Part shown: piece by piece, positions 10,368-21,256 of the stretch
How positions within the stretch are numbered: position 1 is the first letter of the stretch
Layout: each line of letters starts with the position of its first letter
DNA from: Byssothecium circinans
Taxonomy: Eukaryota; Ascomycota; Dothideomycetes; Pleosporales; Massarinaceae
NCBI GenBank assembly: GCA_010015675.1
Contig: ML976992.1
Coordinates: 126,730 to 190,729, forward strand
DNA length: 64,000 nt
Reading direction: 5' to 3'
Program-made: the position numbers and the translations under genes
The notes under the pieces: model-generated
Database searches by the model: none
What the model saw: the letters and a program-made list of their open reading frames with translations, nothing else
Told to the model about the DNA's origin: nothing

Positions 10368-11188
10368 CGGATCTGGGTTGTTGTCGTTGTAGGTCCGGAA
10401 AAGGCACCAGGAACTGTTCCTCGTCCAGTAACACACTAGTAGTGATAGCCGAAAGCAGTTGAGCGAGCGAGGTTTGAGCGTATGTAAAGGTATGCACGAG
10501 CGCGGCACAATTGTGGCGAGCGTGTCCAATCTGCGAGAATGGAAGAGTGTTGGAGTGTGGGATAAGGGCTTATGTAAATTAACTCTCCCTCTTTCTCATA
10601 TATCAAGTCAGGGATACTCTGTCAATTCTAACCGTCCACGCCGTCTTGTTCCGCGTAAAAGGGCGGTGCATAGGTATTAGTGCTTAGACTGGCGTCGCTG
10701 GCTTTGATGTTTCCCTAAAGCTGGCCAATAGGCGTGTCCTGTGTACGCATCGATGGTGATTGGTGGACAGGGTAGTGGAGCCGACACAGGCTCGTGCCAT
10801 TGAAATATTAGAATTTTGGAGAAATGTTTAACTACGTTAGAAAATACTTCCAACAAATATGCGAAAGCTAGTCTGCCTTCTGTTCTTATAGTAGTAAGAT
10901 GGACAGCGGGACACAGCATTAGTGCGAAGCCCCTGAACCGTTGGCCTATACATTATTGCACTTTTGACAAGCCTTGTCTCCTATATTACCGGGCCATACA
11001 AGGTAACTCTGTCCTGTAACTCAGTTACGGATTTTCTGCTTCAAACGCCGCGACCTAGTGGTGCCTTGAGCCTTCCAAAAAGCTTCGAGAGCTGAAACCC
11101 AACACATGATCACAGAGTAAAATTCCAGACTCTTGTATTATACAGGGCCTCTAGTATACATATACTGCACTTCGTACCACTCCTCAAC
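10368..11188. other. intergenic, no gene recognised
   Basis: Promoter side of the Zn2Cys6 gene and 3' side of the prolyl-tRNA synthetase gene. AT-richer than its neighbours, with no supported frame, RNA gene or repeat. Confidence 0.6.
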
Positions 11189-13034
11189 TCACAAACGCTC
11201 CAACAGCCCCCAAACTTCGCCTCTCAAATCCTTCACCTGGACTTCTTTCTTCACACCCAACCGTCTACACTGAATTTCCACCGCCCTCTTGTCTACCCAA
11301 CCGTTCCCCAGCACAACAATAACGGGATACCCAATCAGATCCGCATCATTCAGTTTCCAGCCCATACCCTTCTGGCCCGTCCTATCATCCAACACTACGT
11401 CAATCACCTGCTCACCCTTTTCACATCCAGACAGCGTCTCATAAACCTCAACAGTGTCTTCCTCTTTGACCTTTTGCAGAGCAACAATAACAACTTCATA
11501 GGGTGCAATGACCCTAGGCCAGTTCAACCCCTTCGTGTCGAAGAGTAGTGAGGCGATAGAAGCAATGAGGCGAGATACTCCAATGCCATGACAACCCATG
11601 TGAATGGGTGAGCGTTGACCATTGGAACTGGCGACTAGTGCGGAGAGGGGCTCGCTATAACGAGTGCCGAGATGGAATGTGTGGCCTACTTCTATGGCTT
11701 TGCTGACCATGAGCTTACCTGATTCGCATCTAGGACATGGATCGTTTGGTTTGATGGGCGTGAGGTCGTAAAGGGTTGTAGAGTCTGGAGTAGAATTTTC
11801 AGAACTAGAAAGCGAACGATCGCATATCTCGAAGGTAGAGGTAGTCTTTGGAAGAAGGGAAGTGAGGGTTTCGTGCTCGATACCGGTGTCTATGTCAATG
11901 CCTGCTTTTTTGATGGCATGAAAGTTGATGAATTCCGAGGCACGATCCCAGGTGGGCGTTTCGTCTTCGTGGACGTGTGAGGGTCGAGGAACAAGTACTT
12001 TGATAGCTGTGGTCCGGTCTACGCTTATGCTCGTAAAGTGCAGCGGTGGACGATTTGGTACCGTGCTTCCAGATGTCCCTTTCTCCGCGAGTTCCTCATT
12101 TGCCACGTAATCGCATGATTTACAGGACCAGACATTGTCCTCGCCCTTGGAAGAAACAAAATGGTACTCGTGGCTCAATTTACCGCCCATGTTGCCCGAG
12201 TCGGCATCGGCCACGAGATAGGAGAGCTTGAGTTCGTTGAAGAGGTTGTTGTACGCTTCTCGGACCTCTTCATACGTTTTCAGCGCTTCTTCATGCGAGT
12301 AGTCAAACGTGTAAAGATCTTTCATCATAAACTCTTTCGCGCGCAGTAAACCTTGTCGTGGTCTTCGTTCGTCACGATATTTCCGTCCGGTCTGGTATAG
12401 TCGCAACGGTAGTTGCTTGTAAGAATGCACCATGCTAGCCACCAGACTAGTGATTTCTTCCTCGTGGGTAGGGGAAAGGAGGAAGCCGGATTGTTTACGG
12501 TCCTCGAGGCGGAGAAGCTCTGAATTTGCGGAGTAGCGTCCAGATTGCTTCCACAGTTCTTCAGTGGTGATGGAGGATAGAGAAAGCTTGGATGCGCCTA
12601 TTGAGCGCATGTGCTTGTCTATTAGGCTTTCAAGCTTGTTTTGTACGCGAAGGCCGAGGGGTAGAAGATGGAAGACTCCTGAGTGTGCCTATCCGTGATG
12701 AGAAACATGTGGAAACGTAGGCAGGTGATCACTGTACCTGGCGTAGGAAGCCTCCTCGAACAAGAAGCGCGTGGGAGTCATCTAAGCCAGGATTAGCCAG
12801 AACTAAAATGAAAGAGTTGAATTGCCAACCTTGCTCGCCCTCTTGAGTTGCGATCCCTCCTGTTGGGGTCCAGAAGTTCGACAACCGGTTCTTTGAATCA
12901 ACCTTTGCCAAAAAATCAGCCAATACACTAAAGTACTGTGCATGCTATTCACTAACAGTCAGTAACCTTGTATTCGTGAATACTCTTGGTTGTAGTTGTG
13001 CCCGATGCGCGCCATTCCATATCTGCGCCTTCAT
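11189..13034 (-). CDS. mitochondrial prolyl-tRNA synthetase (bacterial type)
   Basis: Charges tRNA-Pro with proline in mitochondria. Four exons: 13034-12984, 12935-12830, 12781-12738 and 12688-11189, with introns of 48, 48 and 49 nt. They give 566 residues with consistent phase. Class II motifs are visible: motif 1 around GVFHLLPLGLRVQNKLE, motif 2 in YQTGRKYRDERRPRQGLLRAKEFMMKD, and motif 3 in HMGCHGIGVSRLIASI. A C-terminal anticodon-binding domain begins near APYEVVIVALQKV. The usual editing-domain region is short and carries a CKSC pair, as in mitochondrial enzymes. The first exon was chosen because ATG AAG GCG leads, after a 48-nt GTATTC...CACAG intron, into the conserved NRLSNFWTPTGG. 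The resulting N-terminus has several Arg and Gln and few acidic residues, as expected for a mitochondrial presequence. It is divergent from the uL10m gene. Yeast AIM10 and human PARS2 are the likely counterparts. Confidence 0.9.
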
Positions 13035-13331
13035 TTGCTTGCAGCTCCTCGTCGTCACGATGCAATGAAAGCAGAACTGATATGGATATTGCGCCCAACT
13101 GCAGCTAGATAGATTTGGCAAACGCTTTGAAGTGGTGGATGGCTCAATTGATGATTATCACTCGAACCAGCCGCGCAGATGAAGTGCAACGCACAGGCCA
13201 TCAAATCTTCGAAAGCTTCGGAAAGATTTCCATAGACCATCGCACCATCTCAATTGCCCACTCAACATCTCACGTACGTGCTCACAACCACCTTCCCTCG
13301 CTGCCAAACCAAACTCACCTCCGCCAACAGA
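13035..13331. promoter_or_regulatory. bidirectional promoter, mitochondrial ProRS and uL10m
   Basis: 297 bp separate the two start codons of divergent mitochondrial-translation genes. I see no certain TATA box or known factor site. The role as a shared promoter is inferred from layout. Confidence 0.5.
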
Positions 13332-14363
13332 ATGCCGCCCCGAATACCCCTCCGACCGCGCGCCTTCCGCCTCCAAGCCCCCCATCACCCATCATCCGCA
13401 CCGCTCAGCGCAACCTACGCCTCTCTCGCAACAGCAACAACACCCGCTCCGCCAATTGACCAAACAATTCGCTCCGTACCTCCAGTCTTCCGCTATCCCC
13501 CAACACAGCCTCCATCCCACAAGCCGCCGGAGGTCCGCAAGACACAATTACACCGACAGTACCAATCGTTACTCAAGTCCTCACCCTTAATCCTGCTATT
13601 CCAGCACAACAACATCAAAGCGGTAGAACTCATGGCTATACGGCGCGAACTCGCTATCGCATTGGAAAAGGTAGACAATGAGACGATCAAGAACGGGCAA
13701 GAAGGGTTATACGCAGATCAGATCCCTCTGCAGATTATTCAGACGGGCATCTTCGCTAGTGCTCTACGCGTCGTAGAATTTTTTAAACCAGAGGAAACGA
13801 CACTAGATCACGCACAGCATCCTACAGACCCTGCCACACAAACAAGCGCGCAAATACAACAGACAAAGAACACCCCAGAAGACGAGCGCTTCACCCACGG
13901 TCTCAGTCGTCGGGCCTGGCAGGTAGCGTCAAACCCCAAACTTAAATCTGAACTCGAGCCGCTCCTATCTGGACCCCTAGCTATTGTAGCATTCCCGACC
14001 GTTTCACCGCAGTACCTCAAAACCGTGCTCTCTATCCTAGCGCCCTCGAAGGAATTCCCTGCGCCGAAGCGGAAAGTGAACCCAGATTACCATGACCCTT
14101 CTGTACAAGCGGGCCTCCAGAAGCTCATGTTTCTCGGAGCGAGAGTAGAGGGCAAGGTCTTTGATTCGGATGGTACCAAGTGGGTTGGTGGAATTGAGGG
14201 CGGTATTGATGGCCTGCGGGCGCAACTTGTACATGCGCTGCAGGGCGTCGGTGCGAATCTGGCTGGGGCTTTGGAAGGTGCGGGACGGAGTCTTTGGGTT
14301 ACGGTTGAGAGCAGGCGGATGGACATGGAAGAAAAGGAAGGCGGTGGGAAGAAGGAGGAGTGA
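13332..14363 (+). CDS. mrpl11: mitochondrial large-subunit ribosomal protein uL10m
   Basis: Single exon of 343 residues. uL10m forms the base of the ribosomal stalk in the mitochondrial large subunit and recruits translation GTPases. The L10 core is visible as LHRQYQSLLKSSPLILLFQHNNIKAVELMAIRREL, where the yeast and bacterial proteins also place the N-terminal helix, strand and helix. It is followed by a region with SGPLAIVAFPTVSPQYLKTVLSIL. The C-terminus ends in a charged, Lys/Glu-rich tail. Residues 1-45 are rich in Arg, Pro, Ala, Ser and Thr without acids, which fits a mitochondrial presequence. The ATG at 13332 is preferred as the first true ATG in frame. The gene is 297 bp from the mitochondrial prolyl-tRNA synthetase gene on the other strand and converges on the HIT gene. 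Confidence 0.85.
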   Translation: MPPRIPLRPRAFRLQAPHHPSSAPLSATYASLATATTPAPPIDQTIRSVPPVFRYPPTQPPSHKPPEVRKTQLHRQYQSLLKSSPLILLFQHNNIKAVELMAIRRELAIALEKVDNETIKNGQEGLYADQIPLQIIQTGIFASALRVVEFFKPEETTLDHAQHPTDPATQTSAQIQQTKNTPEDERFTHGLSRRAWQVASNPKLKSELEPLLSGPLAIVAFPTVSPQYLKTVLSILAPSKEFPAPKRKVNPDYHDPSVQAGLQKLMFLGARVEGKVFDSDGTKWVGGIEGGIDGLRAQLVHALQGVGANLAGALEGAGRSLWVTVESRRMDMEEKEGGGKKEE

Positions 14364-14484
14364 TGAAGTTGAGTGGGTGTATACAATTGTGGCATTATGT
14401 ATAGATATTGTACATGTAACAATAGGGCTTGCAAACCAGAGCCGCGGAATCGAGATTCCTTTTCGTTCGATCCCAGCTTCGCCT

Positions 14485-15462
14485 TCAAAGCTTTGGTTTC
14501 CTCTTCATCCGTGCTATTTCCTCTCTCAGCACGCTCCTCATCTCACCCGCTAATTTCGCACCCTCTTCATCATCCAGCTCGTCTCTCTGTCCCTTTCCAA
14601 ACATAGTCCAACTCCTGCTCTTGATCTCCGGCCTAGTCTCCGGCCGCGGTATGATGTGAAAATGCACATGCGGCACGACTTGTGCTGCTCTCACGCCTAT
14701 CAAGGAAATGTAAGCACAACCTGCTGTACCATCCAGCATCAAACCCCTACCGATACTCTCCATACTTTGGACCCGAGGCGAATGAACGAAGAAATGAACG
14801 GAATAGACATACCATTATTCTGTACAATATTGTAATCCGTAACACCCGTCACTTTCGCCACGACCCTCGAAAGTATCGGTAACCAAAATCCTGATAACGC
14901 ACAACCATATGTTAATTTTGATCTTTTACACAAGACCTATAATGCTGCAGTAAGGGGGAAACTTACCCATTTCCCTCCCCTCTTCCTCTTGCATATCTGC
15001 TACTTTCATCCTATGTTTTCTCGTAGCGACAAGTAAATGTCCTGTAGATCAAGTCAGAATCCGTGTTCAATTACACCATACACTTCATTGCCCTGTTTCC
15101 CTCCCCCGTCTTCACCCCTGCTTTTTCTCTCCAAGCCCAAACTCAAAATCTCAAACCCAGATAACCCATCACATCACATCACAAACCGCTCTTCCCCATA
15201 TTAGAAAAGGAAAAATTCACAAGTACCACTCACCCCTAACCATAGGCAAAATATCCAAAAAAGCAACCACATCCCGACTCCTCAACACAATAAAACTCGC
15301 CGGCTGCGTCCTCTCCAGCTCAACCTCTGCCTCCGCCGGCACACAAGCTCCCAGCGCCTCATTCCGCGAGTGCCACAAGTGCTCTTTCGCGAGGGGATGG
15401 GCATCCGCGATGCCGCAAAAGGGGCACGTATCAGGTGGGTAGTGCAGGTCTAGTTCGTTCAT
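14485..15462 (-). CDS. HIT-family nucleotide hydrolase/transferase-like protein
   Basis: Four exons: 15462-15234, 15041-14967, 14890-14813 and 14696-14485. All junctions are phase 1 and the product is 197 residues. The histidine-triad motif reads HVHFHIIPRP; the central His is the nucleophile that attacks the nucleotide alpha-phosphate in this superfamily. Upstream, GHLLVATRKHRMKVADM is the usual strand-helix of the HIT fold, and VTDYNIVQNNG precedes the triad as in HINT/HNT proteins. An N-terminal CPFCG with a later HLWH resembles the zinc-binding site of HINT. Compared with yeast Hnt1 (about 158 residues) it has a longer N-terminal insert (ACVPAEAEVELERTQ) and a charged tail after the triad. 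The last intron (14812-14697, 116 nt) is placed so that VQNNG runs straight into VRAAQVVPHVHFH. Substrate unknown. Confidence 0.85.
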
Positions 15463-16621
15463 GGCGCATACACGTACGGTGGAATCACATTGCCGGTGAG
15501 CGCAGAAAAATGGGACTTTTGCGGTGTTGCAAAGGGTAATGTAGTAATAATAACCTTGGAAGATGTCGATTCTCAATAGATTACTCTTTGAAAAAACTGT
15601 TTGTGGTAATCGATGCTGGCTTGAGGTCAAGCACCTCACGTCGCGCTGGATCGATCGTCTTGAAACGGTTAGTCCCCGATCGTATAGATCTAGCCTCGGC
15701 TGTTGCTCTTCACAACGCCCCATCGAGGCATTTGTTTACCCTTTCCCTTGGTTTACATGTGCAGATCCTTCGCTATAACGCATGTTCGAGGCAAGGAGAC
15801 GGGCAATGTAACCCTGAGATCCGGAATCACTGTTTCACCATCACAGATAAGTAGGTCAGATGCTCAATGTGGAAGAAAACAATTCATTACTGTGTATGGT
15901 ACCGAGACCGATACCGACACCCCCTTGCAATCCTGAACCCGCCATCGCTATGCTATCACAATGCCTCGCTCATCGCTCAAATGATATAGAACATGAAAGC
16001 AAAACTTGGATGATCGAGCGACTGGGTACTGTAGAGAAGCAAAGCAAGCTCATAGACGTGACATTGTACGACACGTACTGCGATCTATCATACACACGCG
16101 ATGGAACCTTCACCACCAAAAATTTGCTGCTGGGCCCCACCACCGTCCACCGGTCCCATCTGTGTTATCCACCTACCGCATCCATCGCACTATGAGCTTC
16201 GCATGTTATCCAGAGTATTCAGTCGCCCGTCAGAAATAAAGTTAAGAAAGGCCCGGGCGGAAAAGAGGATGGAAAATGTACTCGTGAATTCCCTCATTTC
16301 ATGCGCCGTTCGAACTCCGGATTTGCAGGGTAAAGATTTCGCAAACAAAAAAGGTGAAGACATCGTCCAACCGCTTCGACGGGGATGGTGTAACCAACTG
16401 AAACCCTTTTATTAACGCCGGTTCGTGAAAACAAGGAACAATAAGGCAAGATGCTTCAGCCATGAATGATGTATGGGATGAATGCCTTTCGAAGGGTCGA
16501 TCGTAGCCAGAGCTTAACAACCGTCAATTCTCCAGAGCGCTGAGGTTGGAAGTAACGGATCGGCAGGATCCATGTAGTTCCGAATTACAGCGTCGAAGAA
16601 ACCTAGAGTGCAGACACAGTC
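15463..16621. other. intergenic, nothing recognised
   Basis: Between the HIT gene start and the cyclin gene end. Short frames only; no RNA gene, repeat or mobile element is seen. Confidence 0.55.
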
Positions 16622-18231
16622 TTAGCTCTGGCTCTCCGACTCGGTGGAATCTTGCAACGAGTTACCCCATTGCGAGACGTAGTCTTTGCTCCAGCGGCGG
16701 AGGACGATGGAAGCTGAGACATGTTAATAAACGTACACGACAGATGCCGATGGATGACTTACCCTTCATGAACTTCTTGCTCGCATACTTCTTAAAGAAC
16801 GCCTCATGGGCGACTGGGCCGGAGAGGTAGTCGATCATCAGCGAAAGAACAGGCTGAATCTCATCCTCAGAGTAGCCAGCATAGTGGGCAAGGGTCGCGT
16901 CCTGACTATATTAGCAACTGTTCGACGACAGGAGATGCATGACTTACCCAAGGGCCACGCTCCAGCACAAGGCGGGCCAGGTACATGGCAGCAGCAGCGA
17001 CTTGGCTAGGCGGGTATACAATAAAGCGGTGGTCCAGGCAGCCAATCTCCAGAAGATACTTGCCGAGAGTACGCGTCTGGACGTCGTAGTTATCGGCCTT
17101 GGAGATGCGACGGAGGAAGTTCATCGGGTTCGGGTAGCTAAGGTCGTAATTCAGTGCACCAAGCACAAATCGCTCGGCGCTCAGAATCTCCTCCTCAGTA
17201 AAGCCATCGTCGGCAACGTGCCGGAAGTTCTGCACGTGGGGAGACAAGACCTCCTCGTACTTGGAAGCGATGAACATGGCGGTGACGCCTACCAGCTGAA
17301 GACGGTCGAGCTGGACAATCTTGGTCGAAAGGAAGCGATCGATGATGTTGACGGCAAGGAACAGAGTCTCGGGGAGGAGACGGAAGCGAGTGTGAACCTC
17401 GAGCAGCCAATCAACAAGGATACCACGCATCTTCCACTCAAGCTCATTCTGGTCATCCATGTATTTGGGGTTGGCCATGGTAGTAAGTTCAAGCTGCTTC
17501 AGATACTCGAAGATCTCCACGACATATTCGGAAACCATGAGCGGATCATCTCCATCCTCGATATCCAGGTCGGCCACTGGCTCCTTGAGCTCAACCTCAT
17601 CTTCTAGGGGCTCGACGGCCGCCTGCTTGGTGGACTCAACCTTGGTCGATGCGGGCTTGGCCTCATTCGTGGGTGGCACGATGTTCTCCGATTCCTCAAC
17701 GCTGGCATCCTCTTCTTTCACCTCCTTCAATGACTTCACGGTTGCGCTTGACACTTGACGACGCTTGTGGGGAATACCAGAGCCACTAGCAGGGGCAGGA
17801 CGTTTCAACTCTGATGAGCCGACATTGTTCTTGTCGCGCGGGCCGAGTGCACTGCGTGTCTTGGTCTGTTGCGATTGTTTGGTGACCCTCGTGGGTTGTG
17901 CGGCTTTGGCGAGGGAAGGCTTCGCGGCGGCGGTTGGCTTCTTGTTCTCTTTTGACGAGACAGTCTCGGCCTTTGCCATGTTGCTGACATCTCCGAGGGC
18001 GGGACGGCGCTTTGCATGGGCAGCGCCGTTCGTAGTCGTCGTGCGCTTTGTCGCCATGGCCTTCTTCGGTACATCGGCCACGTCAACAGGGCCCGCGGCG
18101 GCCTTTGCACGCGTCACGCGCTGCGAGCCGGCATTCTCATCATTCTCGTTCGTTACTACACGCCCCCGCAGAGATCGAGCCTGTGTGATGATGTTAGAGC
18201 ACAAGCGTGCAATACGCGTCTGCGTCGCCAT
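16622..18231 (-). CDS. nimE: G2/mitotic B-type cyclin
   Basis: Three exons: 18231-16948, 16901-16763 and 16713-16622, giving 504 residues. It activates Cdk1 for entry into mitosis and is destroyed by the APC/C. A destruction box RPALGDVSN lies at residues 76-84 and a KEN sequence at 94-96, both in a basic, disordered N-terminus. The cyclin box begins near MDDQNELEWKMRGILVDWLLEVHTRF and continues through LFLAVNIIDRFLS and ASKYEEVLSPHVQNF. The C-terminal cyclin fold follows (LGKYLLEIGCLDHRFI, ATLAHYAGYSEDEI). The first splice junction (46-nt intron) was fixed by restoring ERGPWDATLAHYAGYS. The last exon ends SLQDSTESESQS. Length and both degrons fit Aspergillus NIME and fission-yeast Cdc13. The gene is divergent from the uL2m gene, with about 1 kb between starts. 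Confidence 0.9.
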
Positions 18232-19225
18232 TTGGACGTGACGGCAGGAAGGATGGTGAGGGCACGTACGTTTCCGGCCATCACAAGCAATAGTATTTAT
18301 ACTGTGCTAGAGTGTAAGGGCAGGTGATAGGTCCAGGTAGGTGTATGTGAAGGGCGTGTTATGTCCGCTGTACAGATGGTTAGCTTAGGTACAGCGAGAA
18401 GATGGGACGAAAGGCCAAAGAGCGACGGAAAGTAGGAGCGGACAATCGGGAGCAGCGCGCACGTCAGTCAACGTGTGGTGCCTAGGTAACAGACTCCAAT
18501 GCTGATGCTCGCGAATACCGAGTCTCCAAACACGCTCTTGACGAAAGGCAGCGATGGGCAAGGTGAGGCGGCGTGGAGGGAGAAGAGACGGACCCGATGC
18601 AGAGCGCAGTGCCTTGGGGGATAGGAGCAGGAAGGGAGAAGTCCAGCTCCAGAGCACTTGTGTTGAAGGTGGAGGGGAAGCGGTGGTGTGTTGTGGTGCA
18701 CGAAGGTGGTTGTTGACGGTAGGATGTAGTGGGAGGTTTTGTTTTGGTGCAAGCCAAGCTTGGCAGGCGGCCGATTTGATGCGCCAACAACGCGCGCACT
18801 GCGTGAACAGAAGGCTGGCGGGCACAGCCAATGAGAGACGCGTATTGCACTTACCAGTGGAGAGAGCCGGTTCGGACGCGAAAAGGCCGCCAATGCGTGG
18901 GTAAGAGATTCTCGGTGTGGATGCGGAGCCCAAGTAAAGGAATCGAAGGGTTGCAGCGCTGATATGGCGGACAGCAGATGGCAGAGGGCAGAGGGCAGAG
19001 GGCGCGGGTGTTGAAGTCGAGTTCAAGAAGCAGAAGGCACGTCAACGCCGGGGCAACCGAACCACGTCGCGCTTGCCGGGATGCAGGGATCGCATTCGGG
19101 CTAAGCCCTTACGGGCCGGGAGAAATTCCCTGAGCTCTTCGATGTCCACCAGCCATAGACGACGACGAACTTCACCCATTGCAGCTTCGTCCTCCCCTCA
19201 GCACGCCTGGCGCTATCGTCTCATC
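18232..19225. other. divergent intergenic region, cyclin B and uL2m
   Basis: About 1 kb between the two start codons. A strand bias opens a long minus-strand frame (18385-19026), but it begins at a non-ATG codon and has no domain-like content. A short tandem run of GGCAGAG units lies near 18975-19000. Confidence 0.55.
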
Positions 19226-20452
19226 ATGCTGCAGCCCCGGATATGTAGTCTGCAACCCTCAGTCGTGAGCAGGAGGCTCCTCGCGCCGGTGCGTGCCTAT
19301 GCCACCGCCATCGATCACAAACCTCCCCCAGCATTCGAACCCGCTGTCCACACCGAGACGGGTGTGCGCCAGACCGAAGGCCCGCGGAAGGACAAATTCA
19401 TCCCCCTGCGAACATACAAGCCACGTACGCCGGGTCTGCGACATCTCAAGCGACCTGTGAACGACCATCTGTGGAAGGGAAGGCCTCACCTCAAGCTCAC
19501 CATCGCGCGGAAGGGCCAACATCTAGGAGGCCGAAACAACACTGGACGTGTGACGGTCCGGCACAGAGGCGGTGGCCACAAGAGACGGATAAGAATCGTA
19601 GACTACAAGCGCTACTTGCCCGGCAAGCATGTGGTGGACAGAATTGAATACGACCCAAACCGCAGTGCTCATCTGGCGCTCGTGACCCGTCTGGAGACTG
19701 GGGAGAAGACGTATATTGTTGCAGCGGATGGTATGCGTGCCGGCGACCACATCGAGAGCTTCAGGAGCGGCATCCCAAAAGATTTGATAGAGAGCATGGG
19801 CGGCATCATCGATCCTGGTATGCTGGCAGCCAAGACAGCTGCGCGAGGAAACTGTCTCCCGATTCACATGGTGCCCCTCGGATCGCAGGTTTTCAACGTC
19901 GGCTCCAAGACGCAGGGAGGTGGTGTGTTTTGTCGTAGTGCTGGGACGTACGCGATTATTGTGAACAAGGAGGAGGTTGAGCTGCCCAAAGGCGGCGTCG
20001 AAGTCAAGAGCGTGATCATTCGCATGCAAAGTGGAGAGATCAGAAAGGTCAGCCCTGATGCCTGCTGTACCATCGGTGTAGCCAGCAATCCACAATCACA
20101 CTTCACCTCACTTGGTAAAGCCGGACGATCACGATGGCTCGGCAAACGGCCTGAGGTGCGTGGTGTCGCCATGAATGCTGGTTAGTATCCTGCCTTCGTG
20201 CAATATCTTCTCACGTTAACACCCCTCTAGCGGATCATCCTCATGGTGGTGGTCGAGGTAAATCCAAGGGTAATGTGCACCCAGTCAGCCCTTGGGGAAC
20301 TCCAGTACGTGCTCTGAACTTACTTCGTCGAAGCTGCAAGCTGACAGTACAAACAGGCCAAAGGTGGGTACAAGACGAGGTACAAGAGGAACAAGCACAC
20401 ATTCCTCGTCCAAGACCGACCGCGCAACCAAGGCAAACGCAGACCGAGATAG
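19226..20452 (+). CDS. rml2: mitochondrial large-subunit ribosomal protein uL2m
   Basis: Three exons: 19226-20180, 20231-20304 and 20357-20452, giving 374 residues. uL2 sits at the peptidyl-transferase centre and is needed for subunit joining. The L2 OB-fold is clear in [23 protein letters not shown] and [14 protein letters not shown]. The C-terminal universal signature is spread over the last exons: GVAMNA is followed after the first intron by [25 protein letters not shown], then after the second intron by AKGGYKTR. The ATG at 19226 yields a typical matrix presequence ([19 protein letters not shown], then RAYATA). An in-frame ATG at 19142 would add an Arg/Ser-rich extension and cannot be excluded. 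The gene is the third mitochondrial-translation gene in 10 kb. Confidence 0.92.
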
Positions 20453-21256
20453 GCGTTCCCTTGTCATTACATGTATTATCACCTGTCAACCATCTTGTAT
20501 CATACTCAGCTCCAGGCCGTTCCTCTGGACACTGGAGCACAATACATTGTATATCAGGAGCTCTCGTCCCCTTGTGCATGAAACTCAGGTATCACATACA
20601 AAGTGCAGTCGATCCGATTTCCAAGACGCAGACATGATTCAATTTTATAATGCACCTACTCTTCATGGCCAAAGTAGAGTACAGAAGTCGAGCAAGGCTT
20701 CTTCTTCCGCGGGTGATATACCTCAACTAACGATACGTGGCTGCCGTGTGTTCGAAAATTCCAGTACGAGATGCGTGGAGTCTTCAGCTCCATATGCAGG
20801 CGAACGGCAATGCGTTCAAATACGGCTTACCGCCAAGCTCCCGACAGTCGGGATTTCCGTGATTATTCGTGCGGCTGCGCGAAATGTAGTCATCAATGAC
20901 TACGCCGTAGATAGACAGGAAAGCCATAGGACGCCACATTGCTACCTTTAAAGTTTACTGGTGGTGAAAACGGGCTTGCCGTATCTGTTCGTAACTTCAA
21001 CTTGAGTGATGCCTGATCTGACCATTGCGTGGAGGGGGCCAAATACTCTGAGTCTGTACCAGTGCGGTCGCACTAAGATCTGATTGACCTCAGGCCGCCC
21101 GCCGCCTCGAACGAAGACTGATCTCACTACACACCAAGCCAGACGTAAAGAAAGCTGCGAAACTAGTCTTCACTCCCATCCACAATCCAAGTCGTACCGT
21201 GGGGGTGTCCCCAGGCCGCTGAGAAAGGCCGCACTTCCCCCGGACCGCCATAGAAC
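20453..21256. other. intergenic, nothing recognised
   Basis: Between the end of the uL2m gene and the second Zn2Cys6 gene. Open frames overlap each other and lack support. Confidence 0.55.

Noticed and set aside
12936..12966. 31-nt first intron for the prolyl-tRNA synthetase gene, starting at the ATG at 13020
   Set aside because: Too short to splice. The 48-nt GTATTC...CACAG intron with the ATG at 13034 keeps phase and gives a good mitochondrial presequence.
18975..19000. (GGCAGAG)3 short tandem run
   Set aside because: Simple repeat in a promoter region; too short to interpret.
18385..19026. 213-codon minus-strand frame upstream of the cyclin gene
   Set aside because: It starts at a TTG codon, has no domain-like content, and lies in a purine/pyrimidine-skewed divergent promoter, which opens long chance frames.
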